Shown one piece after another: positions 25,459-33,047 of a DNA stretch of 64,000 nt. The position numbers and the translations under genes are program-made. Source of the stretch: Phycisphaeraceae bacterium (lineage in GTDB: Bacteria; Planctomycetota; Phycisphaerae; Phycisphaerales; Phycisphaeraceae); the NCBI GenBank assembly GCA_028277745.1, contig JANQFR010000076.1:19281-83280 (forward strand). Direction: 5' to 3'. Each line of letters begins with the position of its first letter. The stretch's first letter is position 1. The notes under the pieces are model-generated. The model did not search any database, was not told the origin of the DNA, and saw nothing but the letters and a program-made list of their open reading frames with translations.

Positions 25459-25475
25459 GACGGCAGGAAGCCGTC
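25459..25475 (+). promoter_or_regulatory. Candidate CsrA-binding hairpin 1 in the fliW leader
   Basis: GACGGC-AGGAA-GCCGTC: six perfect pairs closing a loop that contains AGGA, as in CsrA targets. Seventy-odd bases before the fliW start. Confidence 0.55.
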
Positions 25476-25476
25476 G

Positions 25477-25492
25477 ACCCGAAGGACCGGGT
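25477..25492 (+). promoter_or_regulatory. Candidate CsrA-binding hairpin 2 in the fliW leader
   Basis: ACCCG-AAGGAC-CGGGT: five perfect pairs and a hexaloop AAGGAC, close to the CsrA hexaloop consensus ARGGAU. It follows hairpin 1 after one base, suiting the two RNA-binding faces of a CsrA dimer. Confidence 0.55.
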
Positions 25493-25536
25493 TGGATAAC
25501 TCAGGATGATCGGCCTTGGATTGAGGATGCGTGATC

Positions 25537-25986
25537 ATGTTGATCCAGACCTCTCGATTCGGTGAAGTGGACGTGGATGAGACCCGGATCATCACGTTCG
25601 CCAAAGGGCTTCTGGGATTCCCCAAGTACCGGCGGTACGTGCTCATCGAGGCCGGCCAGGACAGTTATTTCTGGTGGCTCCAGTCGATCGAACTGCCCGA
25701 GTTGGCGTTCGTGGTGACCGACCCGAGCCTGTTCGTGCCGACCTACCGCGTGCCGCTCAAGGTCGAGCAGATGCGGGAGATGGGGATCGAGAACCTCGAC
25801 GAGGCGCAGGTGTTCGTGATCGTGAACAAGCGCGAGAACGTCTTGACCGGCAACCTGCAGGGCCCGCTGGTCGTCCACGTGGGCAAGCGGGTCGGCGAGC
25901 AGCTGGTGCTCAGCGACCGACGGTTCACCACGCGGGTGCCGCTGATCGAGCTGGGCGCCCCGATGAAGCAGGCGGCCAGCGCGTGA
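25537..25986 (+). CDS. fliW: Flagellar assembly factor FliW
   Basis: 149 residues from ATG 25537; a GTG two codons earlier (25531) is also possible. The family motifs are present: [39 protein letters not shown], and VPLKVEQM. FliW binds free flagellin and, when flagellin has been exported, binds and inhibits CsrA, which otherwise represses flagellin translation. csrA and flagellin follow directly, giving the complete three-part switch. GAGG lies ten bases before the ATG, inside a loop closed by ATGATC (25506-25511) / GATCAT (25533-25538), so this start region may itself be structured. Confidence 0.94.
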   Translation: MLIQTSRFGEVDVDETRIITFAKGLLGFPKYRRYVLIEAGQDSYFWWLQSIELPELAFVVTDPSLFVPTYRVPLKVEQMREMGIENLDEAQVFVIVNKRENVLTGNLQGPLVVHVGKRVGEQLVLSDRRFTTRVPLIELGAPMKQAASA

Positions 25987-26086
25987 GCGCGGCGAAGCCG
26001 CGCCTCACTGGAATTGCGTTAGACGGGACGGCGCACGGAAGCGCCGAAGAAGACGACGAACGGCCCAAGGAAGGAGCCACCCAAGC

Positions 26087-26347
26087 ATGCTCGTGCTATC
26101 CCGGCAACGCGACGAGACGATCATGATCGGCGACGAGGTGGAGATCACCGTCGTCGACATCCGCGGGGATAAGGTCAGGCTGGGCATCAACGCCCCTCGA
26201 CAGGTCCAGGTGCACCGCAAGGAAGTGTATGAGGCGATCAAACGTGAGAACGCCGAGGCCAGTCAAACCCCAGTCCGTATGGATGATCTGAACGTCGCAG
26301 ACCAAAACCTGAGAGCCCGCGCCAACGGCCGGCCTCAGACAAGATAG
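26087..26347 (+). CDS. csrA: Carbon storage regulator CsrA
   Basis: 86 residues. [34 protein letters not shown] is the conserved beta-strand core including the RNA-contacting LVLSR(Q/K) strand; AIKRENAEA is the helix, followed by a longer polar tail than the usual 60-75 residue proteins. Dimeric RNA-binding repressor. AAGGAG lies ten bases before the ATG within AAGGAAGGAG, so autoregulation is possible. It sits between fliW and flagellin. Confidence 0.95.
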   Translation: MLVLSRQRDETIMIGDEVEITVVDIRGDKVRLGINAPRQVQVHRKEVYEAIKRENAEASQTPVRMDDLNVADQNLRARANGRPQTR

Positions 26348-26374
26348 ATCGGAACCGCCAACGAACTTTTTCAC

Positions 26375-26389
26375 CAGCAAGGAACGCTG
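26375..26389 (+). promoter_or_regulatory. Candidate CsrA-binding hairpin 1 in the flagellin leader
   Basis: CAGC-AAGGAAC-GCTG: four pairs closing a seven-base loop with AAGGA, 47 bases before the flagellin start. It would be the upstream partner of the SD hairpin. Confidence 0.5.
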
Positions 26390-26413
26390 AACCGAGGCCC
26401 AGGCCTCGAACAC

Positions 26414-26433
26414 GACAATCAAGGAGGATTGTC
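26414..26433 (+). promoter_or_regulatory. Candidate CsrA-binding hairpin 2 presenting the flagellin Shine-Dalgarno
   Basis: GACAATC-AAGGAG-GATTGTC: seven perfect pairs and a hexaloop AAGGAG that is itself the ribosome binding site. CsrA bound here would block initiation at ATG 26436. Same arrangement as the SD-proximal CsrA site of the Bacillus hag leader. Confidence 0.7.
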
Positions 26434-26435
26434 AA

Positions 26436-27899
26436 ATGAGCCGGATCAACACCAACGTTTCGTCACTGATCGCCCAGAACAACCTCGCCCGGTCGAACGC
26501 CGACCTGGCGACCAGCCTGCAACGCCTCAGCACCGGCCTGCGGATCAACCGCGGCGCCGATGACCCGGCCGGACTGATCGTGTCCGAGCGGTTGCGGACC
26601 GAGATCCAGGGCGTCGGGCAGGCGATCGACAACATCGAGCGGGCGTCCAACGTCATCGCCACCGCCGAGGGCGCCCTCAACGAGATCAACACCCTGCTGG
26701 TCGACATGAAGTCGCTGCTCGTTGAGGCCGCCAACACCGGCGCCTTCTCCAAGGACGAGGTCGCGGCCAATCAACTGCAGATCGACTCGGCGATCGACTC
26801 GATCACCCGCATCGCCAACACCACCAGCTTCGCGGGCCTCAAGCTGCTCAACGGTTCGCTGGACTACATCCATTCCGGCCTCGCCGCGTCGCAGATCGCC
26901 GACCTGAAGCTGCTGGGCGTTAACTTCGGCACCAACGACTCCGTCCCCGTCAGCGTCGAGGTGCTCAACTCCGCCGAGACCGCCTCGCTGACCATCTCCG
27001 CCGCCAACGCCACCGGCTCGGCCATCCTTTCCAGCGTCACCTTTGAGGTCGCCGGCGCCACGGGCTCCGAGGTCTTCGAGTTCACCTCCGGCACCGCCAC
27101 CTCCGCCATCGTGTTCGCTGTCAACACCGTCAAGGACGCCACCGGCGTCTCCGCCACGCTCGTCAACAACTCCGCCGTCCAGCTCAACTCGACCACCTTC
27201 GGCTCCGACGCCTTCGTCAGTGTGCGTCAGCTCACCAACGACACCCAGAACTTCTTCACCGTTGACGCCCCCGACGGCGCCCAGATCAACCGGGATCAGG
27301 GCGAAGACGTGCTGGCCCTCGTCAACGGCTCGCTCGCCCTCGGCGACGGGCTCGACGTTAGCCTGCGAACCAGCACCCTCAACCTCGAGCTCACCCTGAC
27401 CACGGACGCCGCCCAGACCATCAACACCCCCTACACCTTTGATATCACCGGCGGCGGCGCCACCTTCCAGATCGGCCCCAACGTCAACACCCAGCAGCAG
27501 ATCGGGTTCGGCATCCAGTCCGTCGCCGCCGCCAACCTCGGCAACTCGATCGTCGGCTTCCTCAGCTCGCTCAGCACCGGCGGCTCCGCGTCACTGGTCA
27601 CCGGCGACACCGCCGACCAGTCGCGGATCGCGTCGGCCATCGTCGACGAATCCATCGACCAGATCTCGATCCTCCGCGGCCGGCTGGGCGCCTTCGAACG
27701 CAACACCCTCCAGACCACCCTCAACAGCCACCAGATCGGGCTGGAAAACCTCACCGCCGCGCAATCCGATATCCGCGACACCGACTTCGCGGAAGAAACC
27801 GCCAACCTGACCCGGGCCCAGATCCTTCAACAGGCCGGCACCTCCACCCTGGCCATCGCCAACACCACCGCTCAGAGCGTGTTGTCCCTCCTCGGATAA
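26436..27899 (+). CDS. fliC: Flagellin
   Basis: 487 residues. The N-terminal domain MSRINTNVSSLIAQNNLARSN...LSTGLRINRGADDPAGLIVSERL and the C-terminal SQIGLENLTAAQSDIRDTDFAEETANLTRAQILQQAGTSTLAIANTTAQSVLSLLG type sequence are classical flagellin D0/D1. The middle about 270 residues are Ala/Thr/Ser-rich. The strong AAGGAGG ribosome site lies in a hairpin loop. A strong terminator follows, marking the end of the flagellar block. Single flagellin gene in this window. Confidence 0.96.
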   Translation: MSRINTNVSSLIAQNNLARSNADLATSLQRLSTGLRINRGADDPAGLIVSERLRTEIQGVGQAIDNIERASNVIATAEGALNEINTLLVDMKSLLVEAANTGAFSKDEVAANQLQIDSAIDSITRIANTTSFAGLKLLNGSLDYIHSGLAASQIADLKLLGVNFGTNDSVPVSVEVLNSAETASLTISAANATGSAILSSVTFEVAGATGSEVFEFTSGTATSAIVFAVNTVKDATGVSATLVNNSAVQLNSTTFGSDAFVSVRQLTNDTQNFFTVDAPDGAQINRDQGEDVLALVNGSLALGDGLDVSLRTSTLNLELTLTTDAAQTINTPYTFDITGGGATFQIGPNVNTQQQIGFGIQSVAAANLGNSIVGFLSSLSTGGSASLVTGDTADQSRIASAIVDESIDQISILRGRLGAFERNTLQTTLNSHQIGLENLTAAQSDIRDTDFAEETANLTRAQILQQAGTSTLAIANTTAQSVLSLLG

Positions 27900-27927
27900 C
27901 ACCTAACCCAACCCGCTCGCTCGTCCC

Positions 27928-27962
27928 AACGGCTCGCACGCTTCGGCGTCGCGAGCCGTTTT
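27928..27962 (+). terminator. Flagellin terminator
   Basis: AACGGCTCGC (27928-27937) pairs with GCGAGCCGTT (27951-27960), with an inner ACGC/GCGT stem capped by a C(TTCG)G tetraloop, followed by TTTTA. Very stable intrinsic terminator. Confidence 0.9.
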
Positions 27963-27978
27963 ACTTGAGATGTAATTT

Positions 27979-28058
27979 AAGCCGGACCTGAGCGTAGCGA
28001 AGGTCCGGATCGCGTTGGCGAAAACCATCCGGACCTTCGCTACGCTCAGGTCCGGCTT
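27979..28058. repeat. 80-bp paired-hairpin element (BIME-like), copy B
   Basis: Arms 27979-28010 and 28027-28058, 32 bases each and perfectly complementary, 16-base spacer. Arm position 17 is T, paired with A. Between convergent flagellin and accA, just past the flagellin terminator. Confidence 0.9.
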
Positions 28059-28130
28059 CTCACGCACGTTCAGAATGTCTTCAATTGAGCGTTGTTGGAA
28101 AGTACAGAATGGCTAAGCGGTCAGGCGGCC

Positions 28131-29141
28131 TTAAGCATCCGTGATTTCGCCGATCATGCGCAGCCGGGCGTAGCGCTTGTTGAGCAGGTTGTCGATCTTG
28201 AAGCGTTTGAGTTCGCGCAGGGTCTGGATGATGTACTTTTCGACGAGGTGAGCGGCCTCGGCGGGGCGGCGGTGGGCGCCGCCGAGGGGCTCGGGGATGA
28301 TGTCGTCGGCGACGCCGAGCTTAAGGTTATCGTTCGCGGTGAGCTTGAGGGCCTCGGCGGCGGCGCTGTTGGTTTCGGGGTTGGCGGTCTTCCAGAGGAT
28401 CGCGGCGCAGCCCTCGGGGCTGATGACGCTGTACCAGGCGTACTGCATCATCGCCAGCCGGTCGCCGACCGCGATACCCAGGGCCCCGCCGCTGCCGCCC
28501 TCGCCGATGACAATGCTGACGATCGGCGTGCGCAGCCGGGCCATCTCCTGCAGGTTGACGGCGATGGCCTCGGCCTGGCCCCGCTCCTCGGCGCCGACGC
28601 CCGGGTACGCCCCGGGGGTGTCCACCAGCGTGACCACCGGCAGGCCGTATTTCTCGGCCAGCTTCATCGCCCGCAGCGCCTTGCGGTACCCCTCGGGGTG
28701 AGCGCAGCCGAAGCGGCAGGCGATCTTGTCCTTGGTGTCCTTGCCCTTGTGGTGGCCGATGAGCAGACACTTGTGCTGCCCGATCCGCCCGAAGCCGGTG
28801 ATGATCGCCTTGTCGTCGGCGAAGCGGCGGTCGCCGTGGATCTCCATGAAGTCCTTCACGAACGCGTCGATGTAATCCACGGTCTGCGGCCGGTCGCGGT
28901 GGCGGGCGACCTTGACGACGTTGCCGGCGGACAGCTTGGCGTAGATCTTCTTGACCATCGCCGTGTGCGACTGGCGGAGCTTACGCAGGTCGGCCGAGAA
29001 GTCGACATTGGGGTCGAGGCCGACCGCGGAGCGTTCGGGGTCGGCCTGGGCCTCGAGGTCGGCGATCTGTTTTTCCAGCGCGACCAGCGGCCGCTCAAAC
29101 TCGAGTTCGTAAGCCCCCTGATAAGTGCTCAGCTGCGACAT
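28131..29141 (-). CDS. accA: Acetyl-CoA carboxylase carboxyltransferase subunit alpha
   Basis: 336 residues. N-terminal helical region LEFERPLVALEKQIADLEAQA, then DRPQTVDYIDAFVKDFMEIHGDRRFADD, KDKIACRFGCAHPEGYRKALRAMKLAEKYGLPVVTLVDTPGAYPG and the oxyanion-region IGEGGSGGALGIAVGD. The enzyme transfers carboxyl from biotin to acetyl-CoA, the committed step of fatty-acid synthesis; accD and accBC are elsewhere. GGAG lies 11 bases before the ATG. Full length. Confidence 0.96.
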   Translation of the reverse strand: MSQLSTYQGAYELEFERPLVALEKQIADLEAQADPERSAVGLDPNVDFSADLRKLRQSHTAMVKKIYAKLSAGNVVKVARHRDRPQTVDYIDAFVKDFMEIHGDRRFADDKAIITGFGRIGQHKCLLIGHHKGKDTKDKIACRFGCAHPEGYRKALRAMKLAEKYGLPVVTLVDTPGAYPGVGAEERGQAEAIAVNLQEMARLRTPIVSIVIGEGGSGGALGIAVGDRLAMMQYAWYSVISPEGCAAILWKTANPETNSAAAEALKLTANDNLKLGVADDIIPEPLGGAHRRPAEAAHLVEKYIIQTLRELKRFKIDNLLNKRYARLRMIGEITDA

Positions 29142-29190
29142 AGCGCGGGATCTCCGGCGGGCGGGTCAAACGTGATATGGTAGCGGATTA

Positions 29191-29340
29191 GGAAACGCAG
29201 GAAAGCAGGAAACACAGGAACCGCAGGAAATGAAGAGAAACATGGTTGACACGCCTGCTGACGAGTGGATTTCACCATGCCTGTCGCCGCGACGGTCGAT
29301 ACGGGGCCGTATTTCTGTATTTCCTGTTTTCCTGTTTTTC
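29191..29340. repeat. Inverted pair of short-period purine repeats
   Basis: 29191-29230 reads as units of about 9 bases (GGAAACGCA, GGAAAGCA, GGAAACACA, GGAACCGCA). The complement of 29311-29340 reads similar units (AACA-GGAAAACA-GGAAATACA-GAAA). The two arms face each other across about 80 bases in the accA-tyrA divergent gap. Unit order and base composition differ from the surrounding coding DNA. Confidence 0.55.
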
Positions 29341-29351
29341 AGAGATTCTCC

Positions 29352-30215
29352 ATGATTAACGCCTCTCAGATCGCCATCATCGGGACGGGCCTGCTGGGGG
29401 CCAGTACGGGCCTGGCGTTGAAAGCCGCGGGCTACGCCGGCCGAGTCGTCGGGATCGGCCGACGTCTCGACACGGCCCGCCGGGCCGTCGCCGTGGGCGC
29501 CTGCGACGCCGCCGCGGTCGACTTCGCGGTGGTCGCCGACTGCCAACTCGCGGTTATCGCGGTCCCGCTGTCGGGCTTCGACGCGGTGTTCCAGCAGCTC
29601 GCCGCTCACGACCACGACGCTTTGGTCATCACCGACGTGGGCTCGACGAAGCTCGACGTGGTGGAGAAGGCGAACCGTTACCTGCCGGCGCCGGCGCGGT
29701 TCATCGGCGCCCACCCGATGGCCGGCAGCGAGCGGACCGGGCCCGACGCGGCGACCGCCGACCTGTTTCAGCACAAGCCGTGCATCATCTGCAAGGACGA
29801 GCGAAGCGACCCTGACGCGGCTGAGCAGGTCGAAGCCCTCTGGCGCGCCGTGGGCTGCCAGCTCTTGCATATGGACCCGCTGGAGCACGACCGGGCGACC
29901 GCGGTGACCAGCCACCTGCCCCACGCGGTCGCCAGCCTGCTCGTGCTCGTGGCCGAGCAACTCGGCGGGTTTGAGGTTGCGTCGACCGGCTTCACCGGCG
30001 CGACGCGTCTGGCCAGCGGCGGGCCCGACATGCGGGCCGACCTCATGCACGCCAACGCCCCGCGCCTCGCCGACGCCTTGGCGGCGCTGAGCGGCCAGAT
30101 CGACGCCATGCGTGACGCGTTGACGTCGGGCGACCACGCCCGTCTTTTGAACATGCTGAACGACGCCAAGCAGCGGCGGGACGCGTGGCTGTCCCAGCGG
30201 GAGCAAAACGCATGA
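29352..30215 (+). CDS. tyrA: Prephenate/arogenate dehydrogenase
   Basis: 287 residues from ATG 29352 (MINASQIAIIGTGLLGASTG). NAD(P)-binding GTGLLGAS at the start, then VITDVGSTK, FIGAHPMAGSERTGP (substrate-binding His/Ser block) and VTSHLPHAVAS, all typical of TyrA, which oxidatively decarboxylates prephenate toward tyrosine. No chorismate mutase or ACT domain is attached. An upstream extension of the frame runs into the purine repeat and is rejected. It overlaps proC by four bases. Confidence 0.93.
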   Translation: MINASQIAIIGTGLLGASTGLALKAAGYAGRVVGIGRRLDTARRAVAVGACDAAAVDFAVVADCQLAVIAVPLSGFDAVFQQLAAHDHDALVITDVGSTKLDVVEKANRYLPAPARFIGAHPMAGSERTGPDAATADLFQHKPCIICKDERSDPDAAEQVEALWRAVGCQLLHMDPLEHDRATAVTSHLPHAVASLLVLVAEQLGGFEVASTGFTGATRLASGGPDMRADLMHANAPRLADALAALSGQIDAMRDALTSGDHARLLNMLNDAKQRRDAWLSQREQNA

Positions 30216-31015
30216 ACCAGACGCTCGGTTTCATCGGCGCGGGCCACATGGCCGAGGCGGTCGCACGGGCCGCGATCGAGCACGGCGTGCTGCCGGCGGA
30301 TCAACTCATGGCGTATGACCCCAGCGAAGAACGCCGCGAGGTCTTTGCGGCGATGGGCGTCGTCGCGGCGGGGTCGGCGGCGGAACTGGTCGGCGCGTGC
30401 GGGCAGGTGATGCTGGCGGTCAAGCCCCAGGTCATGGCCGACGCGGTGGGCGGCGTCGCTCACGCTTTCAACGATCAGCACGTGGCGATCTCCATCATGG
30501 CGGGAGTGAGCACCGCCCGGCTCACGGGCGTGCTCGGCCGACCGACGCGCCTCGTGCGGGTCATGCCCAACACGCCCATGATGGTCGGCCGGGGCATGGC
30601 GGGCGTCGCGCTGGGCGATCACGCCCGTCCCGGGGACGACGACCTGACCATGCGGCTCTTCTCGGCCGGCCAGAGCGTGGCGATCCGCGTCGATGAAGCC
30701 CATCTCGACGCGATCACCGCCGTGTCCGGCTCGGGGCCCGCGTACCTGTTCTACCTCGCCGAGGCGATGCAGCGGGCCGCCGATGAGCTGGGCCTGGGCG
30801 ACCACGCCCGGCTGCTGGTTTCGCAGACGCTCCTCGGCGCCGCCGACCTGCTCACGCGGTCGGACCACCTAGCCGCCGAGCTGCGGCGACGCGTCACCAG
30901 CCCCGGCGGCACGACCGAGGCGGCGATCAACCATATGGAGTCCGAACACGTGCTCGACACGGTGGTCGACGCCATCCGCGCCGCCGAGGCGCGCTCCAAA
31001 GAGCTCGACGGCTAG
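30212..31015 (+). CDS. proC: Pyrroline-5-carboxylate reductase
   Basis: 267 residues from the ATG overlapping the tyrA stop. LGFIGAGHMAEAVARAAI is the NAD(P)H site; VKPQVMADAV, RVMPNTPMMVGRGM and AVSGSGPAYLFYLAEAM are conserved ProC blocks, with TSPGGTTEAAINHME near the C-terminus. Catalyses the last step of proline synthesis. Its stop TAG is also the first half of the TAGAAT hexamer proposed as the ubiD -10. Confidence 0.95.
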   Translation: MNQTLGFIGAGHMAEAVARAAIEHGVLPADQLMAYDPSEERREVFAAMGVVAAGSAAELVGACGQVMLAVKPQVMADAVGGVAHAFNDQHVAISIMAGVSTARLTGVLGRPTRLVRVMPNTPMMVGRGMAGVALGDHARPGDDDLTMRLFSAGQSVAIRVDEAHLDAITAVSGSGPAYLFYLAEAMQRAADELGLGDHARLLVSQTLLGAADLLTRSDHLAAELRRRVTSPGGTTEAAINHMESEHVLDTVVDAIRAAEARSKELDG

Positions 31016-31024
31016 AATCCTGCC

Positions 31025-32677
31025 ATGGCTTACCGCACTCTCCGTGATTTCGTCGAAGCGCTCGAACAGGCGGGCGAGCTGCACCGCGTGAAGGCGCCCG
31101 TCTCGCCCATCCTCGAGGTCACCGAGATCGCCGACCGCGTGAGCAAGTCACCCGCCGCGCGGCCGAGCGATCACGCCAAGGCGTTCGACCCGCATCACCA
31201 CCATCTCGGCGGCAAGGCGCTGCTGTTTGAAAACGTCGAGGGCGCCGCCTGGCCGCTGCTGATCAACGCGTTCGGCAGCTACCGCCGGATGGAGATGGCC
31301 CTGGGTTGCGAGGCGGGCGGGTTCGAGGCGCTGGCGCAGAAGGTGGCGGCGATCGCCAAGCCCGAGCCGCCGACCGGGCTGGTGGAGAAGATCAGGAAGG
31401 GGCTTGAGTTCGCCAAGATCGCCGCGATGGCGCCGAAGGCGGTGCGCTCGGGGCTGTGCCAGGAGGTGGTGCGGCAGGGTGACGAGATCAACCTGCTCGA
31501 GCTGCCCGTCATCAAGTGCTGGCCGCACGACGGCGACCCGCGGTCGTGCGGCTACGCGGTGACGCCGCAGGAGGCGGGCACGGCCAGGGGAGAAGGGCGT
31601 TACATCACGCTCGCCGGCGTCTACACCATCCACCCGGACGATGCGGGCAAGCCCGCGGGCACGCCCCGGCCGTCGCGCAACATCGGCATGTACCGGGCGC
31701 AGCTGATCGACGAGACCCGCACCGCGATGCACTGGCACATGCACCACGACGGGGCCCGACACTGGCGCGCGTGGAAGAAAGCCGGCCGGCCGATGCCCTG
31801 CGCTATCGTGTTCGGCGGCGAGGCGGTGCTCCCCTACGCCGCCACCGCGCCCCTGCCGCCGGGGATCAGCGAGCTGCTCTTCGCCGGGTTCCTCAACGAC
31901 GGCGGCATCCCGCTCGTGCGGTGCCGGACCATCGACTTGGACGTCCCCGCCAACGCCGAGCTGGTGATCGAAGGGCACGTCGACACCGAGGCGGGCGTCA
32001 TCGGGTTCGATCCCACCCAGGAAAAATTAGGGCCGGGCGCCGTGTTTGAAGGGCCCTTCGGCGATCACACCGGCTTCTATAGTTTGCCCGATCGTTATCC
32101 GATCTTCACCGCTTCCGCGGTCACCCACCGAAACGACCCGATTTACCCGACCACGATCGTTGGCCTACCCCCGCAAGAAGACTATTATCTCGGCAAGGCG
32201 ACCGAGCGGATCTTCCTGCCGTTGCTCCAGACGCTGATCCACGACATTATTGATTACGATCTACCCATGTTCGGGGCTTTCCATAATTGCGCTTTTGTCA
32301 AGATCAGGAAAGAGTATCCCCTGCAGGCCCGCCGGGTGATGCACGCGATCTGGGGCGCGGGGCAGATGGCGTGGACCAAGATGATCGTCGTGGTGGACGA
32401 GGACGTGGACGTGCACGACCACGAGCAGGTGCTGTTTCACCTGTGCGCGAACATGGACCCCGGCCGGGACATCGAGGTGGTCAACGGCCCGCTGGACATC
32501 CTCGACCACGCGGCGCCGCGCCTGGGGGCGGGACACAAGATCGGGCTCGACGCGACGCGGAAGATCACCGGTGAAGAAGCCGGCGGTCACCCGGTGCGCG
32601 CCTGGCCGCAGCTGCTGGCGATGTCGGAGCCGGTTCGGGCGCTGGTGGATCAGCGCTGGTCGGAATACGGGTTTTGA
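31025..32677 (+). CDS. ubiD: UbiD family decarboxylase
   Basis: 550 residues. Prenylated-FMN-dependent (de)carboxylase family: start YRTLRDFVEALEQAGELHRV, then LLELPVIKCWPHDGDPRSCGYAVT, NIGMYRAQLIDETRTAMHWHMHHDGARHW (prFMN/metal site), PEIS-like GISELLFAGFLNDGGIPLVRC and EGPFGDHTGFYSLPDRYPIF containing the catalytic E. Longer than E. coli UbiD (about 490). The matching UbiX flavin prenyltransferase is not in the window. Quinone biosynthesis is the usual role but other aromatic acids are possible. No SD; TAGAAT ends six bases before the ATG. Confidence 0.92.
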   Translation: MAYRTLRDFVEALEQAGELHRVKAPVSPILEVTEIADRVSKSPAARPSDHAKAFDPHHHHLGGKALLFENVEGAAWPLLINAFGSYRRMEMALGCEAGGFEALAQKVAAIAKPEPPTGLVEKIRKGLEFAKIAAMAPKAVRSGLCQEVVRQGDEINLLELPVIKCWPHDGDPRSCGYAVTPQEAGTARGEGRYITLAGVYTIHPDDAGKPAGTPRPSRNIGMYRAQLIDETRTAMHWHMHHDGARHWRAWKKAGRPMPCAIVFGGEAVLPYAATAPLPPGISELLFAGFLNDGGIPLVRCRTIDLDVPANAELVIEGHVDTEAGVIGFDPTQEKLGPGAVFEGPFGDHTGFYSLPDRYPIFTASAVTHRNDPIYPTTIVGLPPQEDYYLGKATERIFLPLLQTLIHDIIDYDLPMFGAFHNCAFVKIRKEYPLQARRVMHAIWGAGQMAWTKMIVVVDEDVDVHDHEQVLFHLCANMDPGRDIEVVNGPLDILDHAAPRLGAGHKIGLDATRKITGEEAGGHPVRAWPQLLAMSEPVRALVDQRWSEYGF

Positions 32678-32801
32678 TGAGCGCCTGCGTTCGCCGCCGC
32701 GCGTTGATGAGGTCGTGCGGCGTCGCGAGGTTGGGCGGCCGCCAGGGTTCGGGGCTCCGCGGGTCGTGGAACAAACGATAAAGCCATTGATGGAGTTTCA
32801 T
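32565..32801 (-). CDS. Possible small basic protein overlapping the ubiD 3' end
   Basis: 78 residues from an ATG with GGAAGG eight bases upstream. The first 45 residues look protein-like (MKLHQWLYRLFHDPRSPEPW), but the rest is Pro/Ala/Arg-rich and overlaps ubiD by 113 bases on the opposite strand. No family recognised. It may simply be a GC-driven open frame. Confidence 0.25.
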   Translation of the reverse strand: MKLHQWLYRLFHDPRSPEPWRPPNLATPHDLINARRRTQALIKTRIPTSADPPAPEPAPTSPAAAARRAPGDRRLLHR

Positions 32802-33035
32802 GTCCGGCGCCTTCCCGTTCGTCTGGGTTCCGAATTTACGGCGCCTCGGATCGTGCGGCCGCCGAAAAACGGGCGGGGATTTTGGTTGTTTTTCCGGCAC
32901 GTGACATGATGCGGGCCGACCCCGGCGTCCGGTAGGCACAGCCTCCGCCGCGCGGCGGGGGCACAGCGGGATTGACGCCGACTGTGCCGGTCGGGTTCGC
33001 GGCCAACTGTGCATGGCTTTCGAGCGTCGGGGCGG
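32802..33035. other. Gene-poor stretch between ubiD and the MocR-type gene
   Basis: The gap between ubiD and the MocR gene is about 370 bases. Beyond the doubtful small ORF, it holds a GC-rich near-palindrome around 32945-32964 (CCTCCGCCGCGCGGCGGGGG) flanked by GCACAG/CACAGC, and the -10-like TAGCAT just before the regulator. No other gene seen. Confidence 0.4.
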
Positions 33036-33047
33036 TAGCATGGGGCG

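Noticed and set aside
26348..26435. Sigma-28 promoter for flagellin
   Set aside because: No TAAA-N15-GCCGATAA-like pair was found between csrA and flagellin; the gene may be read from upstream.
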